Positions 33,424-44,331 of a stretch of 64,000 nt of DNA are shown here, one piece after another. The position numbers and the translations under genes are program-made. This DNA comes from Diorhabda sublineata (Eukaryota; Arthropoda; Insecta; Coleoptera; Chrysomelidae), in assembly GCF_026230105.1 (NCBI RefSeq), contig NC_079485.1, positions 21,805,572-21,869,571 on the forward strand, in the 5' to 3' direction. The notes under the pieces are model-generated. The model saw only the letters and a list, made by a program, of their open reading frames with translations. It was not told the origin of the DNA and did no database searches. The stretch's first letter is position 1, and each line of letters opens with the position of its first letter.

Positions 33424-33954
33424 CGAGGGTTGCCACTTTAATTTTGAGATATGGCAATACTGATGTGAATATGTGAAATGTGACATTGCCATCATAAAGT
33501 TTGACTTTTTAATGGTGAACATACTCAACCAGCATTTGTTTACCGAACTGTTAGAAAAAATCAGGGAACCCAATCGCAGAAAACGAATAATTCTCCACCA
33601 CGACAATGCGAACTCTCACACATCAGTTCAAATAAAAACGTTTTTGAACAGTCAATGTGGAGTGAATTGATGAGTCATCTACCGTCCTTCTTTGGCACCC
33701 AAAGATTTCTTCTTATTCCCCCAAATCAAAAATAAATTGCGAGGTCAACGTTTTTCTACACTTGAAGAAGCGGTTGATGCGTTCAAATCGTATGTTTTGG
33801 AGGTACCTGAATAAGAATGGAAAAATGCTTCGACAATTCGTTTCAACGCATGCAAAAGTGTATTGATCTGAATGGAGAATATTTTGAAAAACCATATTCT
33901 TTTATAAATATTTGTTTTTATTTCTCTATCTCAAAATTTAAGTAGCAACCCTCG
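33424..33954 (+). mobile_element. Internally deleted mariner element with both TIRs
   Basis: CGAGGGTTGCCACTTTAATT at 33,424 is inverted at the right end (AAATTTAAGTAGCAACCCTC, ending at 33,954); 28-bp TIRs with few differences. TA at 33,422-33,423 and 33,955-33,956 gives the target duplication. Coding remnant: HQHLFTELLEKIREPN, RIILHHDNANSHTSVQIKTF (second catalytic Asp in HHDNA), LAPKDFFLFPQIKNKLRGQR (third Asp, mariner DD34D spacing), FSTLEEAVDAFKSYVLEVPE, a stop, EWKNA, and the CKSVLI...MENILKN tail. The first Asp and the DNA-binding half are deleted (the element is 531 bp; full mariners are about 1.3 kb). Confidence 0.9.
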
Positions 33955-33956
33955 TA

Positions 33957-36115
33957 TAATATGAAGGGTGGAGGTAAGAACAACAATATGTGTATATGAA
34001 AAAGTGTTAAATAAAGGTGGCGTCACATTAGCATCAGGGTAAATTTTAAAGGAAGCTCAAAATATTATTTACGCCGTGATTACCTTTTTACACGTTTGTA
34101 CAACGTAAGTTGTTGAAATTTTTAATAATGAATTATGATATTAAATTTTTTAACTCTGCATAATTTAATTTTGAAAGATTTTTGAACTGTTATTCATCAT
34201 ATAAAACTGGACCTTTTTTCAACTTTTCTCCTATATGAGATACTTCCCCTACCTTCCCCGTCTATAACTCATAATTAACTACACCATCCTGTCAAAATCT
34301 ATTCATGGGACAGGTTAGGTTTTCTTTCTATGGTATTAAAATCAACTATAGTTATTCGATAAGTTCAAGTTAAAAGTGATATCAATGAGAATCAAGTAAA
34401 CAGAGAGCGCATAAATATTTAAATTTAGCATATCTAGTTTACATTCGTGACGTTACTTTGGGTCCTAATCGTTTTCTTCTTTTTTGTTTTCAAAAAGTTT
34501 GTAACTTTTTGAATTTAGATTATGTAATAAAAGGATGATGGTTTTGAACTCAAAGCAAACTTAATTGAGTTATTACCTGGACATACATATTTTCATTTGT
34601 TTATTAATAAGAAAGTTAAAACGATACTAAAAATGTTTAGAAAAGTGTAAGAAAATGTGTAAATTATATTAACTCTATAAAACTTCCTTTTTAGCTGTTT
34701 TCATATTTTTTATCTCCTCTGAATAATTTCTGGAAATTATCCTCAGTCAACATTCTAGTCAACGAGTACTTTTTAGGTCAAATTTTTTCGCCGGCTCCTT
34801 AAAATATGATTGAGGTGTCATTCTATTCGTAGGCGCATGTAGAAAGAATCGAAGATTCGCTCACAAAAATTACAAAAGTTATAAACAATTAACAAGAAAA
34901 GGAGGTTTGTTTTTCTGCGTATATCTTATATATTGAAGATTCCAAAAAAGGAGAAACTGTAGGACCAATATTTATAATTTTTATCAAGAGCTGAAAATAA
35001 GTTCTAAAACGGGTACTCGGGTTAGCAAGCCACGCCCCTTTCGAACATTTCCAAAAAATTATTATTTAAGCATAAGTAAATATTAGAATTTTAATTTGAA
35101 AAAATTTAGGAACTTACAGGATAGATCAACAAATAATAATCTACCGGCACAAAATTTTTATCGCAATTTTTTAATAAATTATGCATTTGTTAATTAACAA
35201 TTTCATGTAGCTTGTAAATCAATATTGTAAGTGTGATAATTGTTAAACTATAATTCTCAGATTTTTTCCATTCTTGGAGCCACTCTTTGCAGGAATTATC
35301 TCTACCATTCCCACAGAAATCGATGAGTTGCTGTTTCCACGGAATCACAGTGCGAGGACCTCATCAGCATTTTACATTAATATAAAAGTATTTTCTCACA
35401 CATTTTTTAGTCAGTCAGTTGTGGTCATTTACAATAAAGTGTAATCATTTTATAATTAGTTCGTGTAAAATAAAGTTTTTAAAAAGTGTATTCTAAGTTA
35501 ATAATTTGAAAGTCAGGCATTAGACCAGATTGCCGACGATAGAATAAAAAAAATTGTTAATCTTCACATTGTTATCAACAATTTAAGTCGGTGAGAAGTT
35601 AAAAAGTTAAATGATTCATTTGATGCTTAAAAAATATTTTTTAATTAACAAATTTTTTCCGCCTCTAGTATCTAAGATTGAGGAACCATTTTTTGCAAAA
35701 TCATTATTTATTTTGTTCTTGGATAATTGAAAAAATAATCGGTTTCATTTAAATTTTCATTGTTTATTGAGAAAACAATTTGTTATAAACAATAAAAATT
35801 TTTCAGCATATTTTTTTTCATTTTATATACAACAAAAAAACAACCACGTGTTTGTTTTTTCATAAAAAAAATTATTTATATTTTTTATCGCATTTGCACA
35901 ATTTATTTCTTCATTTCTTCCGTAGTCTATTTTGGTTACAAATGTTTATACTCATCATATCTAAACGTATTATCTATTTAACTCTTTTTTGTAACTAGAA
36001 ATAGAACCTGTAAATAAAACTTCATAATGAAAAATTCATAATGAAACTCTTATTAAAATTCATAATGAAATTTTCTGAAAGAAATTATGAAGCATTTAAA
36101 GTAAAATGTTCTCAA
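33957..36115. other. Unassigned AT-rich stretch
   Basis: No gene or complete element recognised. An AATAAAG-containing stretch (TCAGTCAGTTGTGG then TAAAATAAAGTTTTT, about 35,410-35,480) has the look of an LTR R/U5 region but no partner. Three imperfect copies of TTCATAATGAAA lie at 36,023-36,072. Confidence 0.4.
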
Positions 36116-37449
36116 CCCATTAATGCCCAAAACTTTTTAAAAAAATGTTGTTTGAATCATTTTGTTTCAAAATGGTCTTGAATAAATAAATAAACATCAA
36201 TGGAGTGACGCACTAATCACTTAGAGACTAATTTCTACCAAGCAATTTAGGATTTAGATTAGGATAATGACATCAAATAATTTTGAAATTATTTTTATCA
36301 ATCAAAAGAGTTATTAGAAAATTATTACTCCACAGTATGAACTAAAATCAAAGTGTTTTACTAATATATTTCATCAATTTCATCTCCAAACATCAACAAT
36401 TTATATTTTACGGTTGATAGTACTTCAGATGGAGCTAAAGATTGCATTTCTCATATAAGTAAATTGTTTTTACATGATACATACACTCTATATTTGGATT
36501 CTGTTTTCACAATCAAATGTCCTAACCGCACCAAACCAAGCTCATCTCTTCCTATATAAGATAGGTATGGTTCATGACCATATTCTGAAGAATGTACATA
36601 AACATTTCCTCGGGAATTGTAAAAGATTTATGTTAGAACCTGACTGCCTATGCAGTACCTATCCTTGGACCATACAAACATTTATAACCCTGAAAAAATA
36701 ATGCCACCCCTTTTTTGGACCGTATTGCAATCCTATATGTGCGTATGAATTGATCGATCAAATCCATTCCTCCCTTATGAACTAGAGTCATTCGAATCGA
36801 GATTCTTTTTATAATATCTATTCGCGGATTTTGGGGCCATAGTATACAATTTATCAAAACTGTAACGAAATTATTGTCATTTCATCAGATCATAGTCAAT
36901 TTCCTATTGAAAATCATTTGATATTTACTCTATATTTCTCAAGAAAATGAATGTTTATTCTATAGAGGTATTTTTCTTCAATTTTCGTGATTTCCATGTA
37001 ATATTCTCACAGGAATTTGTTGTTAAATTTAGTTAAAGTTATATTTTCATTATATTAAGAATATAATTTTTTTCACATATATATAGGGAAATACGAGAAA
37101 GTTTTTCTCTTTTTCCTGAAAAAAGTAGCACAAGTTGCATCAAAATTTGAATATAATTTTTTGACCATAGTAATAGAAATTATTCATGAATATGAAGCGA
37201 ATAACTTCATAAAAAGAAAATAACTCTAATCTTACTACAATGAAGTCCAGCAGGTAACTGACAATAAAGAGATTTACCCAAAACAACTCCCTTTCACTAT
37301 GAGTCACATGATATTGTCAACTAAATCAATTGTTGATTTTTTATCTTCACCCTCTCAACATTCAAAGTTTGTCTAAAAGCTTAAAATTTCTTATTCTCAG
37401 AAAATTTTGAATTATCATGCAATTTCAGTTGCATTTGGTCACTAATGGG
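36116..37449 (-). mobile_element. piggyBac-like element, degraded, with terminal repeats
   Basis: CCCATTAATGCCCAAA at 36,116 and the complementary GGTCACTAATGGG ending at 37,449 form TIRs beginning CCC, as in the piggyBac superfamily. The flanks TCAA and TTAT resemble a decayed TTAA target duplication. On the minus strand at about 36,890-36,640: an N-F-V-T-V-like piece, RISIRMTLVHKGGMDLIDQF, IRTYRIAIRSKKGVALFFQG. This matches the conserved G-G-V/M-D-L-x-D-x-F-I-x-x-Y-R-x-x-I-R-S-K-K-W-W-W-P segment of piggyBac transposases (the K-W-W-W triplet is damaged). The aspartate-rich N-terminal half and C-terminal Cys-rich domain are not recognisable. Confidence 0.7.
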
Positions 37450-37943
37450 TTATGCAAGTAATTTTTTTAAATCAAAATAGTTTCATTGCAAAAAATATAT
37501 GTACGTACAATACGAAATTTAAAAGAAAAACCACATTAATATATCAAATTTTTATAGTAATTATAAATATATTACCTGAATAAGTAAATATCTCTCGAAA
37601 TGTAGGACATTGCCCGCCATCGAACCAGAAAAACTCCCAAATCTCAAATCGATATTCATTCACCCGCACTCTTTAACGTCAATGTCCATTTATCGTCTGA
37701 AATGAGCATTGCACCCCATGCAATACAACGTGCAATGCAATGCAAGACGCAATATTCCTTGATCGAAAGCGTAGGTGAAGTTTAGTTGATCGTTTCGTGC
37801 AAAATCTCGTACTTGCAATTCTAGGAAGAAGTCTAGTTACTTCTTTTTTGTTCCTTCTTGTTCATTTCACTTAGCTTTGTTATTTTCACTTTTAAACCAG
37901 TCACAAAATATTAAATACAATTTGACGTTGACAAACGACGTCC
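37450..37943. other. Unassigned stretch
   Basis: Nothing recognised except a short GCAATGCAATGCAAG repetition near 37,731. Confidence 0.4.
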
Positions 37944-38575
37944 AATAAGCTTTCGAATTTTTTAAATTGTTATTTTACAGACAACACTTTTTGAGATATC
38001 ATTTTACTATTCTGTCATTGTACGTACCAAACAATTAATTTCCACATCGTTTGTGTGAGACAAGAGTAGCGAGTTGTCGTGGCCCGGTGAGATGTCCAGT
38101 GTGTACCCGCGTGAAGTATCCAAGGATTTCTACCACGAATGTTTTTTTACAAAATAAACTGAACTTTTGTGAAAAAATTTCAATAGAGGAGACATATAAT
38201 GACATTGTAATAAGCTACATAATTTTACTAACAAAAATTGAAGATTAAGTGGATATAAAAAATATTAAACATTCGTTTTTCTACATATTTCACGATTCTC
38301 AAGCGAAGACCTAAAAAATAATAATAATAACTATTACAAAGTTCACTTAATGAAAAAGCAATTAACCAAAAAGTGTGATGTAAGTATTATTTATAACGCC
38401 AAAAAAATTAAACATATAGTTTACATTTGGGCGCTGCCGCGCATTGTTCGTTTTGATATCGAAACCCCAAAATTTTTTAAAATTTTCTTCAACTATTGCA
38501 AAGGAGACTTAACAAAAAATTGTGATGTAACTATTTTTTATAACGCAAAAAAATTAATAAACATGACGTTTGATT
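37944..38575 (+). repeat. Unclassified dispersed repeat, left arm of a large inverted pair
   Basis: Its reverse complement, with moderate divergence and small indels, forms 39,544-40,096. Shared landmarks in order include TTTACAGACAACA, TTTTACAAAATAAACTGAAC, GGAGACATATAATGACATT, AAAAATTGAAGATTAAGTGG and CGTTTTGATATCGAA. Inside the arm a unit of roughly 146 bp is tandemly repeated: GTGATGTAA followed by a TATAACGC-like string occurs at about 38,380 and again at about 38,523. A short GC-rich insertion (about 38,066-38,140) is missing from the other arm. No protein resemblance. Class unknown. Confidence 0.75.
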
Positions 38576-39543
38576 CTATTTCACAATATCTAAAGTTAAT
38601 TACACTTCAATAGTCGTTGAAACTAAACCAAAATGTAATCTGTAAAGTAATATTGTAGGGAATCAATATCTTAAAATTTTTTGAAAAATGAAAACTGAAA
38701 CCTGTTTGTAATATTATTATTTATGGAATGAACACCTTTGTCAGAACGGTAACTCAATAAAAAAAATATTCTACTAGAAATGGAGAGACCAGCAATAATT
38801 GGATCTGCAATAAACTCTTTTAAATTATATAACCAGTAATAAAATATAATCTCTCACACAATGATCGGAACATGATGTTGTTTGATATTTGTTACTCTTG
38901 TCAGTTATTGAGAAAAATTATCTACTACATTGAAATGCCTAGAATTTGACATACTCGAATTTAATACAAATATCCTTTATAACATCATTATTAAATGGCG
39001 ACTTTTTATGGTGTATTATGTGTAACAGTCATTTAATAGAAACGTCAGCATTACTATTTTTTTATAAAAAAGTAAATTCATCTTCTTAAGGAACATTCAT
39101 TATTTTTATATATTGCTTGTGTAGATTGTGTAGTTACTAATCGAGTAAAATCTTTTTCTGCGCTAACTGTAATTCTTTTCATAATAATAAACGAAACCAT
39201 GATGCCAATTTCATCAAAGTTTTCTGTAAAAATAAATTCAGCTTCTCAAGAAAAAAAGGGTCGGAGATAGTCTTACACCAATCACAATCCTCCCCTACCT
39301 CTGGAATTCGGGGAATATAGTTGCATTATCTACTCATACAATGTCAATGTTAAAAACTACTACTATACATTGTATAGCCAAATACTGCATAGTTATTTGA
39401 GCAATTTCTTGCATTTTGGCCGTTGGCTATCCCGTGTGAAATTTCCCAGATATCCGAAACTTTTTGTTGCATACCATAGGATAAAAAGTTTTATTCGATA
39501 TTCAAGTGTCCTTTGCAATAGTTAAGAAAATTTGAAAAATTTC
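38576..39543. other. Spacer between the inverted repeat arms
   Basis: Almost 1 kb of AT-rich sequence. The part beside the right arm (39,480-39,540) still resembles the internal tandem unit of the arms (CCTTTGCAATAGTTAAGAAA), so the right arm may extend to about 39,480 with one more partial unit. No coding signal. Confidence 0.5.
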
Positions 39544-40096
39544 AGGACTCAAACATAAACTTTATGAATTTTCTCTGGCGTTATAAAAAGTACTTACATC
39601 AATTACATCTTCTGCAATAATTAGAGAAAATTTTAAGACATTTTTGGACTTCGATATCAAAACGAACGATGCGCGTCAGCTCTCAAACGTACAATTTATG
39701 AATGAAAAAATACTTACATCACAACTTTTTGTTAATAGGTTTCTTATTAATTCTTCTCGTTAAAGAAAATTTGAGGATGTTTTTTTATTTTTTAGGTTTT
39801 TGCTTCAGAATCGTAAAATATGTATAAAAGTTTAATAATGTTTTAACCACTTAATCTTCAATTTTTGGTAGTAAAATTATGTATCCGATTATAATGTCAT
39901 TATATGTCTCCTCTAATGACATTTTTTCGCAAATGTTCAGTTTATTTTGTAAAAAAATATTCGCCGGCCCCAAAAACTCACTACTTGTCCCAAACAAACG
40001 ATATGGAAATTAGTACAATGACTGGATAGTAAAATGACGTCTCAAAAAATGTTGTCTGTAAATTAAGAATTTAAAAAATTCAAAAGCATTCAATGC
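39544..40096 (-). repeat. Unclassified dispersed repeat, right arm of the inverted pair
   Basis: Inverted copy of 37,944-38,575; see the landmarks given there. On the minus strand it carries two clear and one partial internal unit: TTGTGATGTAAGTA near 39,725, TTGATGTAAGTAC near 39,605, and a TATTGCAAAGGACACTTGAA string at about 39,505-39,525. Confidence 0.75.
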
Positions 40097-40388
40097 CAGC
40101 CTCTTTCTTTTTTTTTAAATCTTTCAATAAACATAACATTAAAATTCAGTTACTACACTGACAAATTGGATCAATTATTATTATTTTCATAGCCAACTAT
40201 TATCCAAAACGGTGTTTAAGTTATAATTCATTACCAATTATGATAAAAAATACCCAATGGTCTAGATAAACGTGCAAACCCAGTTTATTTTTACTTAAAC
40301 AGATTTCAGATCAGAGCGTTATTTGCTTTGAATATTCATATTTTGGGCTTGTAATGGGTAAAATATTTTCACTACCAATAAATACATA
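40097..40388. other. Unassigned short stretch
   Basis: Nothing recognised before the mariner end. Confidence 0.3.
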
Positions 40389-40730
40389 CGAGGATGTATT
40401 GATATCTAGTTAGCCTATATCAGATCCATGCATAAACAAAATCTTGCGTTACCATAGCAACGAACAATAATTTATTAGAAGTGTCAGTATAAAGTTTGAC
40501 GTCAAAAAAGTAAACTGATATCTGAAACATTGAATATTTCATACGAATGCGTTTATCATATAGTTCAAGTCAATTTGGACTTGAGAAAAACTGCTGCAAA
40601 ATGGATCCCCAAATGTTTGAATGTTGACCAAAAGCATGCAAGGGTAAGAAGCATCGCGTTCGATCTGTGTTCGATTTGACAACGGTGTAGACTTCTTATA
40701 CCGAATTGTTACTACCCAATAAACATTTTC
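40389..40730 (+). mobile_element. mariner element, 5' third
   Basis: A TA at 40,387-40,388 precedes CGAGGATGTATTGATATCTA, a typical mariner 5' TIR. Coding remnant on the plus strand: ISETLNISYECVYHIVQVNL, LRKTAAKWIPKCLNVDQKHA, RV (about 40,517-40,640), then, in decaying frames, a DFLYRIVT-like piece (about 40,688-40,712), the segment just before the first catalytic Asp. It breaks off there. This is a different mariner family from the one at 33,424-33,954, judged by the TIR. Confidence 0.75.
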
Positions 40731-41161
40731 TGTAACTTATGGTGATTCCTAGTTATATAAAGACTATATAAAGGTAATGAAATTATGTAAAAAGGTTACA
40801 AAGTTTTGTAAGATCACCTTTTAGTAACTCAGTTATATTACAGTTTTATAAAATTTCTGTAACTTGTGGGTATATAAAGAAGTGGTATAACTGTTTCCAT
40901 CACCATTTAATAATAATAATGTAGTAACTGTTACCAATGTGTTTATAACAAATTTATATAAGGTTTTCCGTTACCTAAATTATATAACTATATAGACTTT
41001 GAGTTATATAATAGTGTTTCTAAACACAATTAAAAAAATTGGGGATTATTAGTGTTTGTATATCCTATTAAAAAACTTTTGGTAACCAAGTTAGGGACAA
41101 CAGGGACAACCATTTCTTTTATATACGTCGGTTACCTCAAGTAAAATCAATTGCTAATTGC

Positions 41162-41163
<2 letters not shown>
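40731..41163. other. AT-rich stretch with short repeated motifs
   Basis: Variants of GTAACTTxTGG and xTATATAAAG recur several times (for example about 40,733-40,775 and 40,860-40,885), with inverted relatives near 40,975-41,010. May be the 5' non-coding region of the transposase-domain element that follows. Confidence 0.4.

Positions 41164-41255
<92 letters not shown>
41164..41255. repeat. (TA)n microsatellite, longest in the window
   Basis: About 92 bases of uninterrupted TA/AT dinucleotides. Confidence 0.95.
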
Positions 41256-41259
<4 letters not shown>

Positions 41260-41433
41260 TATTACAGATGACGATTGACAAAATTCTTGCCGGTGTCGAT
41301 TGTCGAATAAGAATATATTATTAAGATACAAAATTAACACTAACAGTACTAACACCAGTTGTTTGTGAGCAGTGAGCAGCAGCAGTGTAATAAACATTAA
41401 TTTATTATTGTAAAATATCGCTATGTTACGAAA

Positions 41434-42110
41434 TTGGAAAAAAATAAAGCACAGCTCTGCGCTGCGTTTCGGCGGAAAGTGACAAAAAATTTTAAACGAA
41501 TCGTAGATTGTGTACCGGTAACTGCTACTGTTAGACAGATAAATAATGAATTTTTTCCGCAAACATCCCTCAAATTACATAACAAAATGATAGCAATCCA
41601 ACGCCAACGACGGCAGAAAATGATCTTCAGCCCTTGAATGACTGCACTACAGCCACTTAATAAGTGGTTGACAGAACTTGCTGAGGATGATGATTTGTCT
41701 CCTCTCTCCGAGGAGGATTTAGAATGCACAAAAAATGAACAGTTAAGATATGATTTAAAAAAATGGGGTTGCGAATTTAACATAACACATCTTTGCTTTG
41801 AAGGAAGTGATAAGAATAATTAATAATCGTTTACCAAACATTTTACCGGTGGATCCGAGAACATTACTGGAGACTCCTACAAATATTCTACTACAACCAG
41901 TGGGCGATGGTTACTATTGGCATCAAGGTCTTGAATATTGTTTAACCAAGCAGTGTTATCAGAGTCTGCAGACTTTTTCAGATATTTCAATCAACTTAAG
42001 TATGGATGGTTTGACCATTTACAAAAGTTCAAGGGACGAATTTTGGCCCATTTTATTCAACATTACTGAAATTCCTTTTTCTGATACAGGGCTGAGGCAC
42101 CCAATCTGAT
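41434..42110 (+). mobile_element. Insect transposase-domain element, N-terminal part, broken
   Basis: Frame 41,434-41,823 is one reading frame with a single internal stop at 41,635-41,637. It contains a basic N-terminus (RRKVTKNFKRIVDC), an acidic stretch (EDDDLSPLSEEDLE) and LRYDLKKWGCEFNIT. A frameshift near 41,810 leads into 41,820-42,109: INNRLPNILPVDPRTLLETP, GYYWHQGLEYCL and SMDGLTIYKSSRDEFWPILF. The last block (D-G-L-P-I-Y-K-S-S-x-x-x-F-W-P-I-L) is a hallmark of the insect 'transposase domain-containing' proteins; it carries an Asp expected to be catalytic. A stop follows at about 42,107 and further similarity is uncertain. The family (possibly the KDZ or a related RNase H-fold group) is not settled. 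Confidence 0.6.
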
Positions 42111-42257
42111 TGGGGCCTCGAATTGCCATCACATATTAATTTGGTAATAAGCCTTTTCTTTTGGCCAGGGGGCCGGAAAAGAGTGCCATCCTTTTCTCAA
42201 GCTGCACGCACAATTGTTAAAGATAGCAACTTATGCCCCGGCTCTTCAGTTTGCACA

Positions 42258-42289
42258 ATTTTAAAAGACATTTGAATGTCTTTTAAAAT
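42258..42289. repeat. 32-bp perfect hairpin
   Basis: ATTTTAAAAGACATT (42,258-42,272), loop TG, and its exact complement (42,275-42,289). Fifteen perfect base pairs. It lies downstream of the transposase-domain remnant and could be part of its 3' end or a small foldback. Confidence 0.85.
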
Positions 42290-43019
42290 ATTTAAAACTT
42301 ATACTTAATACTCTTAATAGCAAACGTTTTATTTTTAGTTAAATTAAGATTATGTTTTATATCAAACATGTGTTAAACCATTGTCAAACTTGAAATGTTC
42401 TTTAAAACTCAGCTGCTCGCACGTCAGTTATTGAAAACGCGATGCGCGGGTTGCCTAACTTTAAGTATATAACAACACTTTCAGTAACGTATGTTACTTT
42501 TAATTATTGTATACGAGATCCTTGCAGTCTTTAAGTTTTGCTTTTCTTGGGCGTTCGTTGTTATTCTTAGATATTTATACGGAAGATATTATATATCATT
42601 AATTGTTTACACTATGTCAAATTAAATTACCCTATTTGACGTAGTAAATGAATCTAGCATGGACGGTATATATGTTTTCATTCGAATGAGTGTAGGTAAT
42701 TTAAAAGTCAAATCGAAACTAATACGAGGTTTTCTGCTAGTTAATGAATATAATTTTCTACTTTCTATGAGTAACTGAAGCTTAACAATTCGTTATATAT
42801 ATATATAGTGAAATGTATATCCTTTTATTTTAATAGAATCACTCCACCACCACACCATCTCTACTTTCTTTTATCATTTCATAACATCTACGAACATACA
42901 AACAATTTATTAATTAGGAAAATATTCGATTTCTCCTTTGTAACATATCTAGCATAAGTAATTGTGTATTTGTCAATTAAATTCAACAAGATTATACATA
43001 ACGAATAATGTAATTCCAA
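42290..43019. other. Unassigned stretch
   Basis: No gene or element recognised; a short TA run lies near 42,796-42,808. Confidence 0.4.
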
Positions 43020-43340
43020 ATTTCTCGAGCAACACGTAATGTATAATTCGTGCTTTTAGCTCCTCAACATTTTCCGACTTGGTCTTGAAAACTGAAGTAC
43101 CCCCATAACAAAGTCCAAAGGGTTTAGATCTAGAGATTTCAGTGGCCTCCTCCTACATATCCAATAGGTCTTGTGCAACGAATCATCTTGTTGAAATCTG
43201 TTTCTATTCATAACATAAGCATGCACATAAACTATTGTATTTAATATATACAGCGGATTTACCGACGATGTACATAGCCATCGCAACATTTTCAGTTGAC
43301 AAAGCTTCGCTTGCAATGCATCAAAATCCAAACAAAACAT
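43020..43340 (-). mobile_element. DUF4817-type Tc1/mariner-superfamily transposase, catalytic fragment
   Basis: Minus strand: YVMNRNRFQQDDSLHKTYWI (second-Asp region, usual F-Q-Q-D-G-A-P-P-H), then RRRPLKSLDLNPLDFVMGVL (usual R-S-P-D-L-T-P-L-D-F-F-L-W-G), then a frame change into a VENVEELKARI-like stretch down to about 43,030. The third catalytic Asp (L-D-F) remains. Same superfamily as the tail at the left window edge. Confidence 0.65.
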
Positions 43341-43424
43341 CTAGACATCTCTAAATATATTAAAAAAAGTTTCTAGGCATGGAAAATTAAAGCAAACAAA
43401 TTGTAAACTGTGGATGTAACTTTC

Positions 43425-43800
43425 GCCCTAAAGAAAGATTCATGTCCAATCAACCCTCGTGCATGAACTGAAATACCTTGGAATCTTCTTAAATCGAAGG
43501 TTAACATATATTTATGAAACGGAAAAAGTTAGGCATGAAACTAAGACAGGACCATTGGTTAATTGGGAGACAATCCCAACTAAATCTGTAAAATAAGTTG
43601 CTGACATACAAAGCTATATTAAAGCGAATATGGATTCACGGAATACAGCTATGGGATACAGCCAGTGATTCAAACCTTGACATACTACAACGGTTCCAGA
43701 ACAAGATACGCAGCATTATCAGTTCTCCAAACCTACTAATCGAACGAGAACTTGAAATTTCACCTGTGAAAACCGAAGTCAGCCGTTGTAGTGAATAGTG
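43425..43800 (+). mobile_element. Jockey-like LINE, C-terminal RT connection fragment
   Basis: Plus strand: VHELKYLGIFLNRRLTYIYE (about 43,462-43,520; the V-K-Y-L-G-I-x-L-D-x-x-L-T-W block after the RT thumb), a frame change, then YKAILKRIWIHGIQLWDTAS, LDILQRFQNKIRSIISSP and ELEISPVKTEVSR (43,604-43,790). This matches the Jockey-clade segment Y-K-x-I-L-K-P-x-W-x-Y-G-I-Q-L-W-G. The 3' end at about 43,800 is followed by a rearranged Penelope-type repeat. Confidence 0.8.
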
Positions 43801-43860
43801 CTCATAAAATGTTTTATGTCAACGGACATAACTTGTATCTAGTTAATTAATATTAGGTAT

Positions 43861-43975
43861 AACCATCTACTGAGCACACTGTTTATACTACCACTACACT
43901 ACAGTTTACCTTCAGACTCTGAAAACGATAACTTGGTTAGGTTAGGTTAGGTCAGACAGTGTAATGAGTGTTATA
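43861..43975 (+). repeat. Rearranged Penelope-type repeat, copy 3, with (GGTTA)3
   Basis: The first part (CACACTGTTTATACTACCAC, 43,876-43,895) is inverted relative to the motif that follows (TTTACCTTCAGACTCTGAAAAC, GATAACTTGG, then GTCAGACAGTGTAATGAGTG). So two pieces of the copy-1/copy-2 repeat lie head to head. In copies 1 and 2 the stretch after the GATAAC arm is TTATCGAAACGCGC (or a close variant); here it is replaced by GGTTAGGTTAGGTTAGG (43,935-43,951), three units of the insect telomere sequence TTAGG. Confidence 0.65.
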
Positions 43976-44331
43976 CCAATAATCTTAATTCACCAGATTG
44001 TAGTAGCTACTTACAAGATGGTGCATCTCCGCATTATGAGATATAATTAAGTAATCCAAAACAACCTTTTTCACAGCGGCGCATCATCATCAATTACTTA
44101 TTATTATGAACTCCAGCCTCATTAAGTTATCGTTGCTATAAATTTGTCTGTGTTTAGTCTCTGTCAGTTTTATAGATTCCTCTTCAACCCCATTAAGGTA
44201 TCGTCTTCGATTATTTATTATTTAATTATTATTAATGTGACAATAATGAACCATAAATATAAATATCTAATTTTATAATTATTATTGTATAAGATAAGAA
44301 CTAATATATAAGGAAGCCTGTAAAACTAATA
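43976..44331. other. Left flank of the satellite array
   Basis: No gene. It contains two similar segments (CTCATTAAGTTATCGTTG near 44,117 and CCCATTAAGGTATCGTCTTC near 44,188) spaced about 70 bp apart, which may hint at an older, diverged repeat of similar period. Confidence 0.35.

Noticed and set aside
41137..41562. 141-codon minus-strand open frame across the TA repeat
   Set aside because: More than 30 residues are an alternating Tyr-Ile run produced by the (TA)n microsatellite, and the rest is antisense to the transposase-domain frame.
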